Source: an uncultured Clostridia bacterium
Lineage (GTDB): Bacteria > Bacillota > Clostridia > Christensenellales > Borkfalkiaceae
Length of the DNA: 64,000 nucleotides
Direction: 5' to 3'
Assembly (NCBI GenBank): GCA_934271275.1
Contig: CAKQRD010000009.1
Span: forward strand, 46,271 to 110,270
Shown: piece after piece, positions 8,262 through 16,164 of the stretch
How the letters are laid out: every line of letters begins with the position of its first letter
How positions within the stretch are numbered: the stretch's first letter is position 1
Notes under the pieces: model-generated
The model's input: the letters and a program-made list of their open reading frames with translations, nothing else
Database searches by the model: none
Told to the model about the DNA's origin: nothing
Program-made: the position numbers and the translations under genes

Positions 8262-8292
8262 AACTTGCCGGATAAACGACAAAAAACGGTAA

Positions 8293-8323
8293 AACCGCGC
8301 CCGAAAAGATTTTCGGGCGCGGT
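8293..8323. terminator. Bidirectional terminator between gltX and the PHP gene
   Basis: AACCGCGCCCGAAAA pairs with TTTTCGGGCGCGGTT. It lies between two convergent genes and can serve both. Confidence 0.9.
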
Positions 8324-8333
8324 TTGTCTTATT

Positions 8334-9011
8334 CTAAAATTCGGTTTTTAAATTCAAGCCGAGGGCTTCTATTTTGTCGCAGGCGGTTTTCACGCGGTTC
8401 ACGTCGTAATCTATCATTCTGTGTCCGTCGAAGCCGACGCTTAAATATACGCCCGCGTTTCTTATAACTTTCTGCTCCTCTTCGCTCGCGAAAAACCTTT
8501 TAACGTATTCGTGTTCGCGGTAGCCGTGGGTGGAATCGTAGTTCACGTTCATTTCCCAGAAAATTCCCTTTTCCGCCATTTTCTTAAAATACTCGTCTGC
8601 GGGAACGCCGAGCCTTTTTGCAAACCCGAACAAATCGGTATGCGCGACGCCGCAGGGAATCCCGATCTTCTCCGCATAACCGAACAGGTCGCCGCCCGTC
8701 ACGCTCTCCGCTTCGTCAACGTTTTCTATAAGCGCGTAATCGTAAGCTTTCGGAACGGAAAAATCGCAAAGCTCCCACGACGGTCTTGTGGAAAGCTCTA
8801 TTCCGCAATAAATTTTGATTTTATCCTTATATTTTTCGGCAAGTTTTCTTATAGCCGCGTTCTGCTCTTTTTCTATCCCTTTTATCCAGTGATTATGATC
8901 GGTCACGCCGAAAACCTGCACGCCGCTTTCAATCATCTTTTTTATCAGTTCTTCGGGATCGTCCGCCGCGTCTTTGGAAAAGTTCGTATGCGCGTGTAAA
9001 TCGACTATCAT
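8334..9011 (-). CDS. PHP domain metal-dependent phosphoesterase
   Basis: I use the start at 9011 (MIVDLHAHT) because the PHP fold begins with this strand and GAGG lies just ahead; the longer frame to 9053 adds a residue string with no counterpart. The metal ligands are visible in order: DLHAHTN (His6, His8), GVTDHNHW, a glutamate in CGIEL, GVAHTD and GFDGHR. About 225 residues, the size of stand-alone PHP phosphoesterases such as histidinol-phosphatase or nucleotide phosphoesterases. The substrate cannot be read from sequence. It is a single gene between two terminators. Confidence 0.85.
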   Translation of the reverse strand: MIVDLHAHTNFSKDAADDPEELIKKMIESGVQVFGVTDHNHWIKGIEKEQNAAIRKLAEKYKDKIKIYCGIELSTRPSWELCDFSVPKAYDYALIENVDEAESVTGGDLFGYAEKIGIPCGVAHTDLFGFAKRLGVPADEYFKKMAEKGIFWEMNVNYDSTHGYREHEYVKRFFASEEEQKVIRNAGVYLSVGFDGHRMIDYDVNRVKTACDKIEALGLNLKTEF

Positions 9012-9042
9012 TTTTACCGTCCTCGTTTTTTCGCGTATCATT

Positions 9043-9070
9043 AAAGGCGGCAAATTTCTTTACCGCCTTT
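9043..9070 (-). terminator. Terminator after the LRR lipoprotein gene
   Basis: AAAGGCGG/CCGCCTTT hairpin with a 12-base loop. T-runs flank it on both strands, but the gene that ends beside it is the minus-strand LRR gene. Confidence 0.7.
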
Positions 9071-9090
9071 TTTGCTTTCAGTTTTTTTAA

Positions 9091-10122
9091 TTAAGCGTTC
9101 CAGACGGGAGTGGACTTTCCGAAAGCATACGCGCCGAGAACCACGTCGCTTTCCGCCGCCTTGACGCTTATCGTTTCAAGCTCTTCGCAGGAAGCGAACG
9201 CATACGCGCCGATTTCCTTAACGCCCGCAAGCACGACTTTTTCGAGAGAAGAACCCGCAAACGCGTATTCGCCGATTCTTTCCGCCGTAACGTTGAGCTT
9301 CGTGAGCGCGGTTTTTTCAAACGCGTGTTCGCCGATTTCTTTAAGCGAAAGTCCTTCAAGAGAAATTCCGCCGTCCTTTATTTTGGAAGCTCCGTCGAAC
9401 GCGTGCGCATATATCGTTTTCACGCTCGAAGCGAGGGTTACTTTTTCTATTCCGCAGGAAGCGAAAGCGTATTCGCCTATCGCGACGACGCCCTCTTTAA
9501 CGGTTACGGTGCTGACGCCCGAAATGCCGTTGAACGCATATGCGGGAATATTGCACGCCTTGTCCGCCGCGGGAGCGATGGTCACGCTCGCCAAGGTCGA
9601 GGGGATATAATAAGTAGCGGTGGAAGAACCGTAGTTTGCGGTAACGGACGCGCCTTCCGTATATTCCTCCGTGCCGAACACAGCCGCAAACGTTCTGTTC
9701 ACGTCCACGTCTTTATCTTCGCCCTTCGCGGTCTGCCCTATATAAGCGTCTCCGTTGCCGTGAACGCCTACGAACGGAAGAGTAATGCTTTCGAGAACGC
9801 GCATATTCTTGAACGCGCCCGCTTCTATTTCGGTGACGGTATCGGGAACGATAACCGTTTTAAGGTTGTCGTTATCCTTGAACGCGCCGTCTTTAATTCT
9901 TTCGATGGTAATGCCCTTTTCCTTCGCGTATGCGCCGATGTCGAGCGTGTCGCTGCCGTCGTTCACATAGCCGTAAACGGTAAAGTTATCTTCGCCCGCG
10001 AATTTCTTTACGAGAAGTCCTTTGTTCCCGCCTTTACCGCCGCCTGCGGAGCAAGCTACGGTGCAAAGCGCGGTTGCCGCAACGAGCGCGGCGACAAGTA
10101 TCGTTCTTAAAAATCTTTTCAT
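9091..10122 (-). CDS. BspA-type leucine-rich repeat lipoprotein
   Basis: A 343-residue lipoprotein: signal peptide with lipobox TVAC at about residue 24, then a run of BspA-like (LRR_5) repeats. Each has the form I..xAFxxCxxLxxVxxxxxVxxIGxYAFxxS, about 22-24 residues long; seven or more can be counted between about residues 75 and 335. Such surface repeats usually mediate adhesion or protein binding outside the cell. The gene stands alone with its own consensus promoter and terminator. Ligand unknown. Confidence 0.88.
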   Translation of the reverse strand: MKRFLRTILVAALVAATALCTVACSAGGGKGGNKGLLVKKFAGEDNFTVYGYVNDGSDTLDIGAYAKEKGITIERIKDGAFKDNDNLKTVIVPDTVTEIEAGAFKNMRVLESITLPFVGVHGNGDAYIGQTAKGEDKDVDVNRTFAAVFGTEEYTEGASVTANYGSSTATYYIPSTLASVTIAPAADKACNIPAYAFNGISGVSTVTVKEGVVAIGEYAFASCGIEKVTLASSVKTIYAHAFDGASKIKDGGISLEGLSLKEIGEHAFEKTALTKLNVTAERIGEYAFAGSSLEKVVLAGVKEIGAYAFASCEELETISVKAAESDVVLGAYAFGKSTPVWNA

Positions 10123-10163
10123 TTTAGCTCCTAAAAAAGTATACTGCTTTTTTATACCTAATT

Positions 10164-10192
10164 AGTTTACCATTTATAGACCGATTTGTCAA
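10164..10192 (-). promoter_or_regulatory. Promoter of the LRR lipoprotein gene
   Basis: Minus strand TTGACA (10187-10192), 17 bases, TAAACT (10164-10169); the ribosome site AGGAGC lies 5-10 bases before the ATG. Confidence 0.8.
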
Positions 10193-10276
10193 CGGATAAT
10201 ATTTATTTCCGCGCTAAAAAACTTTAAATTTCGCCTTAAAATTATTTTGCAGAGCCGTTTTTAGCGGTCAAACGGA

Positions 10277-11734
10277 CTAAATAACCGCTTTCCCCTCGTA
10301 AAAGCTTTTAAAAATCCCGTCCGAACCCGCGTATACCCTTTCAAATTCGCCCGCAATATCATAATGCTCTGCTATGCGGAACTTGTATTTCGCGTAATAA
10401 TTTTTAAGCGCCTTAAAAAATCTTTCCTCGCCGACGGTGCCGCGCAGAAGGTCGTACATCAACACGGGCTTTACGTACGCGATATTGACGTATTCGTATT
10501 CGCCCGAATATTCCCCGAGCGCGCGGAGCATTCCGGTATTAACGTTCCCGAACAGCTTATCGTATACCGAACAGAACGTTTTATAGGTCGTTTCGGAAAT
10601 TTTGACGAGATTTTCCCGCGTATAGCCGTATTCGGGATAGTTTTCGTAAAATATCACGACCGAATACTCGGTAAGTCCTTCGTCCAAAAAGCCGTATCTG
10701 ACCTCGTTGTTACCGACGGCGGTCTGCCACCACTGGTGCGCCGTTTCGTGAACGACTACCTCGCCGTAAGCCTTTTCTTCCAGCGCGTCGCTTATAAAAG
10801 TCAGTGCGGAAAACTCCATTCCGCCCTGCAAAAACTCCGTCTGCACGACCGAATACGCGGGATACGGATATTCCCCGAACTTCTCCCCGAACAGCTTTAC
10901 CGCCTCGGCGGCGATTTTAAGCGTTTTTTCGGGCGATTCGTCTTTATAATAGTAATAGTTTATTTCGGTTTCGCCCTCCTTCGTCGTCACGCTCTCGAAA
11001 TTTTCGGACAGAACGAACGCGAACGAACGCGCGGAGTTTAATTCGTAAGAAGCGGTTCTTTTGCCGTTCGCGGTCTTTGAGGAAACGATTTTTCCGCTCG
11101 CCGCAACGCAGTATTTTTCGTCCGCGGTGAAATTCACCTTATAATCCGCCGCCTCCGCAAAGAACGGATCGCCTATCGCGTAGTATTCGCACTCGAAAAA
11201 GCCGCTCCCGTCTATTCCGCACAGCACGGGATAGAAATTCGCAAGATTTATTGTTTTTCCGTTTATGCCCGTTCGCGCGATGACCTTCGCGAGCTTTAAG
11301 GTAAAGGCAATTTCCGCCGTCGTCCGCTCCTCGGGGTAAACGGGGGCTTTAAGCTTTACCGAAAGAATATTTTCGTCCTTGCCGCAAATCGAATATTCGA
11401 GGGCTTCCCCTGCGGAGCTTACCGCCGTTATCTTCATATCGCCGTAGCTTTTGCCCGCATAATACGCGCGGGAAGAATATTGTTGATTTACGGGCGAAAA
11501 TTTCGCGTCCTTTCTGAACGCGTTTCCGTATAAATTGAATTTCAATTCTTCTATCGCGTTGTCGGTAGAATTATAAAAGGTGAAATTTTCTTTGCCGATA
11601 AGCTCGCCCTCGAATAGTTCGCAATCTATCTCGTAGCTCGAAATTTTTTTCGCCGCGCCGCCGCACCCCGAGAAAATCGGCGTAACCGCAAGACACATTA
11701 TCGCGACGAGCGCAAATGATAAAAGCTTTTTCAT
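10277..11734 (-). CDS. M1 family metallopeptidase-like lipoprotein
   Basis: A 485-residue lipoprotein (lipobox FSGC) with a gluzincin site: HETAHQWW at about residues 322-329 and the third ligand glutamate in DEGLTEY about 18 residues later. The N-terminal half has the beta-sandwich expected of M1 aminopeptidases, but the GAMEN exopeptidase motif appears as GGMEFS. Anchored outside the cytoplasmic membrane, it would trim peptides or proteins at the surface. It has its own leader with a possible inhibitory structure. The family assignment is firm; substrate unknown. Confidence 0.88.
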   Translation of the reverse strand: MKKLLSFALVAIMCLAVTPIFSGCGGAAKKISSYEIDCELFEGELIGKENFTFYNSTDNAIEELKFNLYGNAFRKDAKFSPVNQQYSSRAYYAGKSYGDMKITAVSSAGEALEYSICGKDENILSVKLKAPVYPEERTTAEIAFTLKLAKVIARTGINGKTINLANFYPVLCGIDGSGFFECEYYAIGDPFFAEAADYKVNFTADEKYCVAASGKIVSSKTANGKRTASYELNSARSFAFVLSENFESVTTKEGETEINYYYYKDESPEKTLKIAAEAVKLFGEKFGEYPYPAYSVVQTEFLQGGMEFSALTFISDALEEKAYGEVVVHETAHQWWQTAVGNNEVRYGFLDEGLTEYSVVIFYENYPEYGYTRENLVKISETTYKTFCSVYDKLFGNVNTGMLRALGEYSGEYEYVNIAYVKPVLMYDLLRGTVGEERFFKALKNYYAKYKFRIAEHYDIAGEFERVYAGSDGIFKSFYEGKAVI

Positions 11735-11741
11735 AAAAATA

Positions 11742-11799
11742 AACCCCGCGTAAAACAGTTTTCGGAACAGGAAAGTCCTTTACCATTTTATTCGGGGTT
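11742..11799 (-). promoter_or_regulatory. Candidate structured leader masking the ribosome site of the M1 peptidase gene
   Basis: AACCCCG (11742-11748) pairs with CGGGGTT (11793-11799). The ribosome-site-like GGGG of the gene sits inside the proximal arm, so pairing would hide it. Two small hairpins (AAAG/CTTT and AAAA/TTTT) fit in the 44-base loop. Inferred only. Confidence 0.35.
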
Positions 11800-11871
11800 A
11801 TTCGCTTATTATGCCTTTAACCTTTTTGTTTCGGCAGGAATTTCATCGGCTGAAATTTCAAGCGCAAAATT

Positions 11872-12549
11872 TTATTTCTCGTCGAAGGAAAGGTATTTCG
11901 CGGGATCTACGCTGACGCCTTTTTCGCTCACCTCGAAGTGGAGGTGCGCGCCGCTTTTATATTCCTGCTTGTTGGTGACGGAAGCTTCGCCTATCTTGTC
12001 TCCCTTTTTAACTTTCTGTCCTTTTTTCACGTCGGGATCTTCCGCAAGCGAATTATAGGTCGTTTTAAGTCCGTCGCCGTGGTCTATGACTACGGTCACG
12101 CCTTTAAGAAGGTCCTTGGTCACGCTTTCCACCGTGCCGTCCTCCACCGCAACGACAGCCGTTCCCTCTTCGCAGAAGAAGTCCACCGCCTTATGAGAAG
12201 CAAATCTCCCCAAAGTTTCGGAATACGCAAGCGTTTCGGTGTAAGCCGAAATCTCGGTAGCGGAAGCCACGGGCATCACGAACTCTATCGTTTTGGTAAC
12301 GGGTTCGGTAGGCTTATCGGGCGTATCGGGCGTCGAAGGCTCGTTCGGCTTATCCGGGGTTTCGGGCGTATCGGGCTTGTTGTCGTCGGGACCTGTCGGC
12401 GTAACCTGTCCCGTGCCGTCTATGGCGGGGTTGTTGTGGGTGAGAATAAGCGTTAAGGAAAGCCCTACCGCAAGCACGCAGAACGCGAGTATGATATACA
12501 CGGCGTTTCTCCTTAAAAAGCCCATTCTTTTGGTTTCTGTTTTCTTCAT
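11872..12549 (-). CDS. Membrane-anchored M23 peptidase, SpoIIQ-like
   Basis: A 225-residue protein with one N-terminal membrane helix (about residues 15-36), a Pro/Thr/Asp-rich linker of repeated PDTPxTPDKP units (about 48-85) and a C-terminal M23 (lysostaphin-type) domain. Both zinc motifs are intact: HKAVD near 117 and HLHFE near 202, so unlike some SpoIIQ proteins it could be catalytic. SpoIIQ sits in the forespore membrane and pairs with SpoIIIAH across the septum. The neighbour upstream has a sigma-F-like promoter, which supports a sporulation role. A general cell-wall endopeptidase is the alternative. GGGAGG precedes the ATG. Confidence 0.75.
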   Translation of the reverse strand: MKKTETKRMGFLRRNAVYIILAFCVLAVGLSLTLILTHNNPAIDGTGQVTPTGPDDNKPDTPETPDKPNEPSTPDTPDKPTEPVTKTIEFVMPVASATEISAYTETLAYSETLGRFASHKAVDFFCEEGTAVVAVEDGTVESVTKDLLKGVTVVIDHGDGLKTTYNSLAEDPDVKKGQKVKKGDKIGEASVTNKQEYKSGAHLHFEVSEKGVSVDPAKYLSFDEK

Positions 12550-12670
12550 TTATGAGTTCCTCCCTGAATTTCGTTACGGCGATTATTGACCGTTTTTTCT
12601 TTTTTATACCGATTTATACAGACTTTTTTGAAAAAATTTTTAACCGCGCGTTTGTGTCGCGCAGTTTTTC

Positions 12671-13081
12671 TTAAAATCCGCCGTAGATTATCGGCGTACC
12701 CGCTTTTACCGCGCCGCGCGAGCGGAATATCTGCAAATTCACCGTTTTTCCGTTCACCGCCGCCGAAAACGGAAGCTTTTCGGTATAATAATAGGCGTTT
12801 TCTCCGCCCGAAACGCTTTCTTTATAAACGAGCCTCGCACCGAAATCCTTCACGATTTTTTCCGCCGTCTCCTCGTCCGTCAGAACCGCTTCCCCGCACC
12901 TTCCGCGGATAAGCTCGTAAAGTCCGAGACTTTCTTCCGCCCGAATCCCTTCCGAAAAAGAACCGTTTTCAAAATACGTCTCGCGCCGTCCGTCGTAACC
13001 GTAAAATTCGGGAAGCGCAAGCGATATAAACGCCGCCGCCGCGAGCGCGAAAACAGAACATATTACAGAAAATTTTCGCAT
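12671..13081 (-). CDS. Small secreted or anchored protein, YwmB-like sporulation candidate
   Basis: The start at 13081 is chosen because GGGGAG lies ahead and a signal-anchor helix (about residues 4-24) follows at once; the longer frame to 13186 has neither. The 136-residue product has no clear catalytic motif. Its C-terminal half (ENAYYYTEKLPF..., VNGKTVNLQI, GTPIIYGGF) weakly recalls YwmB-like proteins, which are encoded near spoIID/spoIIQ in Bacillus. A sigma-F-type promoter and the SpoIIQ-like gene downstream agree with forespore expression. The family label is tentative. Confidence 0.6.
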   Translation of the reverse strand: MRKFSVICSVFALAAAAFISLALPEFYGYDGRRETYFENGSFSEGIRAEESLGLYELIRGRCGEAVLTDEETAEKIVKDFGARLVYKESVSGGENAYYYTEKLPFSAAVNGKTVNLQIFRSRGAVKAGTPIIYGGF

Positions 13082-13113
13082 AAAAAAATACTCCCCGTCT
13101 TTTAAGTACGGAA

Positions 13114-13142
13114 AGTATTGCCTGTTTTCGGCGTTTATATAC
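13114..13142 (-). promoter_or_regulatory. Sigma-F-like forespore promoter
   Basis: On the minus strand GTATA (13138-13142), 15 bases, GGCAATACT (13114-13122), fitting the Bacillus sigma-F pattern GYATA-N15-GGNNANAHT at every fixed position. Confidence 0.55.
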
Positions 13143-13205
13143 CTTAATTTATTTAAGTCGTTTATCTTTTTACAGTTTCCTTGCAAAGAAGCGACCGAAA
13201 GGCGA

Positions 13206-14006
13206 TTAAAAAAAGTTTACGAGTTCGTTCACGTCCTTTATCGAGGCGTCCGTTTTTATTCCGCTTTCCGCATAAAGCTTTTCGGTCGTTTCGCCCGAAA
13301 AAACGAGCGCGGTTTTAAGTCCCGAATTCAGCCCGAACGCTATGTCGGTAGAAAGTCTGTCTCCTACCATCAGCATTTCTTTCGGCTTTAAGCCGAGGCG
13401 TTTGCAAAGAATCTGCGCCATAACGGGATAGGGCTTGCCTATAATTTCGTCGGGACGTCTGCCGCTCGTCGCGTAAAAAAGCTCTATAAAAGAACCCACG
13501 TCCGGCACCGAACACCCCTTTGCGGGGCAAACCTTATCGGGGTGAGTGGCTATATACGCCGCGCCGCCGACTAAAAGCCTGTTCGCGTGTTCGAGCTTTT
13601 TATACGTCAGCTCCTTATCGAACGCGAGCAGAACGGTATCCGCTTCGTCCGAACGATTTTCGGGCAGAAAATTCAACCCCGTAGTGCGCAGGTATTCGTC
13701 CACCCTGTTCGTCGCGAGCGCGTATATTTTAGCGGTTTTGCGCGTTTCTTTCAGATATTCCACCGTTGCGGAAAGGGAAGAACAGAGAAAATCGCCCGTC
13801 TCGTACACGCCGAGCTTTACGAGCATATTTTCGTACTCATCGTCCGTGCGGGAAGAATTATTCGTTAAAAAACCGACTTTTATTCCCTTGTTTCTCAGAT
13901 ATTTAAGGGTATTCGCCGCGTCTCCGATAAGCTCGCCGCCGATATAAATCGTTCCGTCAAGGTCAAAAATAGCCGCCTTCACGCCGCTCAAAGCGTTCTC
14001 GTTCAT
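13206..14006 (-). CDS. HAD-IIA family phosphatase, NagD-like
   Basis: A 266-residue cytoplasmic phosphatase with all HAD motifs: FDLDGTIYIGG (motif I, nucleophile Asp), TNNSSR (motif II), a lysine in GKPYP and VGDRLSTDI (motif IV). The large cap domain between motifs II and III marks class IIA (NagD, 4-nitrophenylphosphatase, sugar phosphatases). Its ATG overlaps the stop of the upstream gene by 4 bases, so production is coupled to that glycerol-1-phosphate-dehydrogenase-like protein. This suggests the substrate could be a small sugar or glycerol phosphate, but that is inference. Confidence 0.9.
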   Translation of the reverse strand: MNENALSGVKAAIFDLDGTIYIGGELIGDAANTLKYLRNKGIKVGFLTNNSSRTDDEYENMLVKLGVYETGDFLCSSLSATVEYLKETRKTAKIYALATNRVDEYLRTTGLNFLPENRSDEADTVLLAFDKELTYKKLEHANRLLVGGAAYIATHPDKVCPAKGCSVPDVGSFIELFYATSGRRPDEIIGKPYPVMAQILCKRLGLKPKEMLMVGDRLSTDIAFGLNSGLKTALVFSGETTEKLYAESGIKTDASIKDVNELVNFF

Positions 14007-15355
14007 ATAAATTCCGTCACTCCTTTTTCCCTCGCGAAGCTCATCGCGTTTATTCCGAAAGGCGAATCGCCCGCGAGCTTTATCGCTTTTTTAAGCTTTT
14101 CTTCGGAAACGCGCGTTTCGCTATCGCCCGTCTTTCCGCCGCTAACTTCTTTTCCGTAAGCGACGAAGGTAGAACGCACCGAAGAAGCCGAAGCGTTTTG
14201 CTTTGAAAGCTCTTCAAAAAGCTTGTCCGTAATATTATCCGCGTTTTCGCCGTAACGATTCAGAATTTCCGCTTGTTTTATCAGACCTTTAAGAAAAATC
14301 CCCTCGTCCGTACCCGTCAGCTCGGCAAGCTCGTGCGCCCTCTCGCGATAATCGGGGATTTCCAGAAGCCCCTCCGCGAGCGGAGAGGTATATAAAGCGT
14401 ATATCCCGCTGATTCTCGCATAAAGCTCCAAAATCAAGTCGGCGGGCAGGCGTTTTTCGCCCGCGAGCAGAAATTCCGCAAACCGAAGCGCGGAAAACGA
14501 GCATAACTCCCCGTCCGATAAAAAGTCCGCAATTTCGGCAAGCAGCGAATCGTAAATAAGAGAAGACAATATTTCTCTGTCTTTTTTGGTAAATGCTATG
14601 TATCCGTCTTTAACCGCTTCCCGAAGCAGTCCGTAAGCCTCCGCGTTCGGCTTTTCGCCCGTCGCCAAAAGTCTCGCCCTGTAATCGGCAAGCGCGGGAA
14701 TTTTTCCCGCAAGCTTTGCAAAAAGCGGCGCGGCAATCCTTTTTTCGGCAAACGCGGCTTCTTCTGCCGAAGAAACGACTTTATCTTTTCCGCTCCCTTC
14801 ACTCTCGCCGACGGATTTGCAGAAGGATTCGCCCGCGCAAATCTTATCTGTATCTATAATAACGCGCGTGCGCGCGTCCGAAAAAAAGCAGTCCGTGCGG
14901 TTGCCGTTTTTAAGAAGCAGCCGCGGAGACAAAAGCCCGTCCGTTTCTCCCGTACGCATAACATACACGAAGGTAAGCCCCGAAATTTTTGCGGCGTATC
15001 TCGCGAGCGGAATAAGCGGATATTCCGCGGTGACGATAAGTCTTGCGTCCTCCGCCGCGCGCAAAACGCTTGCCGCCGCGCGCACCGCGTCCGTTTTTTC
15101 GGGAATTTTCACGCTTAAAATTTTAGAACACGCCCCGCGAAGCCCTTCGGTCACGTCCTTTGCCGTCTCTTCGTTTCCGTTTTCAGTAGTCAACGCGACG
15201 ACGACGCCCTGCGGCGCGAGCGAAGAAGCTATCTCGTATAATTTTTTCTTCGTTTCGCCCTGATAAAACCGCACGAGCGACAAAAGACGCGGATTTGCTC
15301 TGCACTTTTCCGCGTAAATTTCGTTAAGTTTTTGAGAAATATTTTTCCTTTCCAT
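14003..15355 (-). CDS. Divergent glycerol-1-phosphate dehydrogenase-like (AraM/EgsA-type) protein
   Basis: A 450-residue protein. The middle part (about residues 105-170: SVLRAAEDARLIVTAEYPLI, then LARYAAKISGLTFVYVMRTG, TDGLLSPR and VIIDTDKI) follows the order of NAD-binding glycerol-1-phosphate dehydrogenases, where GGGSxxDxAK, vPT..S.DG.aSp and viaDl motifs occur. Here the glycine-rich dinucleotide motif is replaced by VTAEYPLI, so normal NAD binding is doubtful. A helical C-terminal half follows, but the metal-ligand histidines are not obvious. The 4-base overlap with the HAD gene argues for a shared pathway. It may be a degenerate, non-catalytic paralogue. Confidence 0.45.
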   Translation of the reverse strand: MERKNISQKLNEIYAEKCRANPRLLSLVRFYQGETKKKLYEIASSLAPQGVVVALTTENGNEETAKDVTEGLRGACSKILSVKIPEKTDAVRAAASVLRAAEDARLIVTAEYPLIPLARYAAKISGLTFVYVMRTGETDGLLSPRLLLKNGNRTDCFFSDARTRVIIDTDKICAGESFCKSVGESEGSGKDKVVSSAEEAAFAEKRIAAPLFAKLAGKIPALADYRARLLATGEKPNAEAYGLLREAVKDGYIAFTKKDREILSSLIYDSLLAEIADFLSDGELCSFSALRFAEFLLAGEKRLPADLILELYARISGIYALYTSPLAEGLLEIPDYRERAHELAELTGTDEGIFLKGLIKQAEILNRYGENADNITDKLFEELSKQNASASSVRSTFVAYGKEVSGGKTGDSETRVSEEKLKKAIKLAGDSPFGINAMSFAREKGVTEFI

Positions 15356-15525
15356 AATAAAAATTCGCCTTTGTCTTTACGAAATCTTTACGAAAGTATT
15401 CTACATTGAGCGCGGAAAAAAGTCAAGCAAAAGCCCCGCAAAAGGCTTTTTTGATACGTTTTTGATAAAAATTCCCAAAATTTTTAATTTTTTTACGAAA
15501 TCGCGCCGAAATTTTTAAAAATCCC

Positions 15526-15553
15526 TTGTCAAATTCTTATTTTATGGTATAAT
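15526..15553 (+). promoter_or_regulatory. Promoter of the HU gene
   Basis: TTGTCA (15526-15531), 16 bases, TATAAT (15548-15553) with the extended TGG. A ribosome site TGGAGGT follows. Confidence 0.85.
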
Positions 15554-15583
15554 AGGTTTTAAGAAACTATGGAGGTTTGATAT

Positions 15584-15856
15584 ATGAATAAAAACGAACT
15601 TGTCAGAGCAATCGCAAACAACGCAGGCATCACTCTTAAAGACGCCGCTACCGCTTTGGACGGCTTCATCGCCGCGGTTACCGAAGGTTTGAAGAACGGG
15701 GAAAAAATTCAGATTTCCGGCTTCGGCTCTTTTGAAATCAAAGAAAAAGCCGCAAGAGAAGGCATCAATCCCAGAACCGGCGAAAAAATTAAAATCGCCG
15801 CTACCAAGATTCCCGCTTTCAAATTCGGCAAAGCTTACAAAGATTCTTTAAACTAA
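15584..15856 (+). CDS. hup: HU-family DNA-binding protein
   Basis: A 90-residue histone-like protein of exactly the family length. It begins MNKNELVRAIA, has the core GFGSFEIKEKAAREGINPRT that forms the DNA-clasping arm with its intercalating proline (INPRTG), and ends in the FKFGKAYKDSLN helix. It works as a dimer to bend and compact DNA. A strong promoter, strong ribosome site and long terminator fit an abundant protein. Confidence 0.97.
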   Translation: MNKNELVRAIANNAGITLKDAATALDGFIAAVTEGLKNGEKIQISGFGSFEIKEKAAREGINPRTGEKIKIAATKIPAFKFGKAYKDSLN

Positions 15857-15866
15857 TTCTTAACTG

Positions 15867-15913
15867 AAAAAAACGGCGGTCGCGCGAAGTTCTTCGCGCG
15901 ACCGCCGTTTTTT
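15867..15913 (+). terminator. Strong terminator after the HU gene
   Basis: ACGGCGGTCGCGCGAA pairs fully with TTCGCGCGACCGCCGT over a 3-4-base loop, followed by a T-run. Confidence 0.95.
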
Positions 15914-16060
15914 ATTGTTGTTCTCCGCGATAAATTTATTCCGAAGTTGCTTTATCCGCTTAACCTTTTACCGTATTTACCATACGCAATACGAGCCGCC
16001 TCGCACTTATCAAAGCCGCACGAATCCAAACTCTCCGTAATCGTTATTTTCTTTAGTTAA

Positions 16061-16164
16061 ACAGTCGCGCGAAAGCGGGTAGCGCGGAAGTCGCAAGGGC
16101 GCGTACATCTATGTACGTTACCGAGCGAACCCGTAAGCGTGACGACGTATTTCGCGATAAACTT
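16061..16164. repeat. Imperfect palindrome centred on CGTACATCTATGTACG
   Basis: Perfect 7-bp arms CGTACAT (16102-16108) and ATGTACG (16111-16117) flank a 2-base centre. Further out GCGGGTAGCGCGG on the left matches the reverse complement of CCGAGCGAACCCGT on the right. It abuts the end of the XRE gene and may be a small mobile repeat or a cruciform. Confidence 0.45.

Noticed and set aside
9325..10110. 261-codon open frame on the plus strand
   Set aside because: Antisense to the LRR lipoprotein, no promoter or ribosome site.
12584..12610. Sporulation promoter for the SpoIIQ-like gene (GTATA...CAATAAT)
   Set aside because: Spacing and -10 bases do not fit the sigma-F or sigma-G patterns; co-transcription from the upstream sigma-F-like site is simpler.
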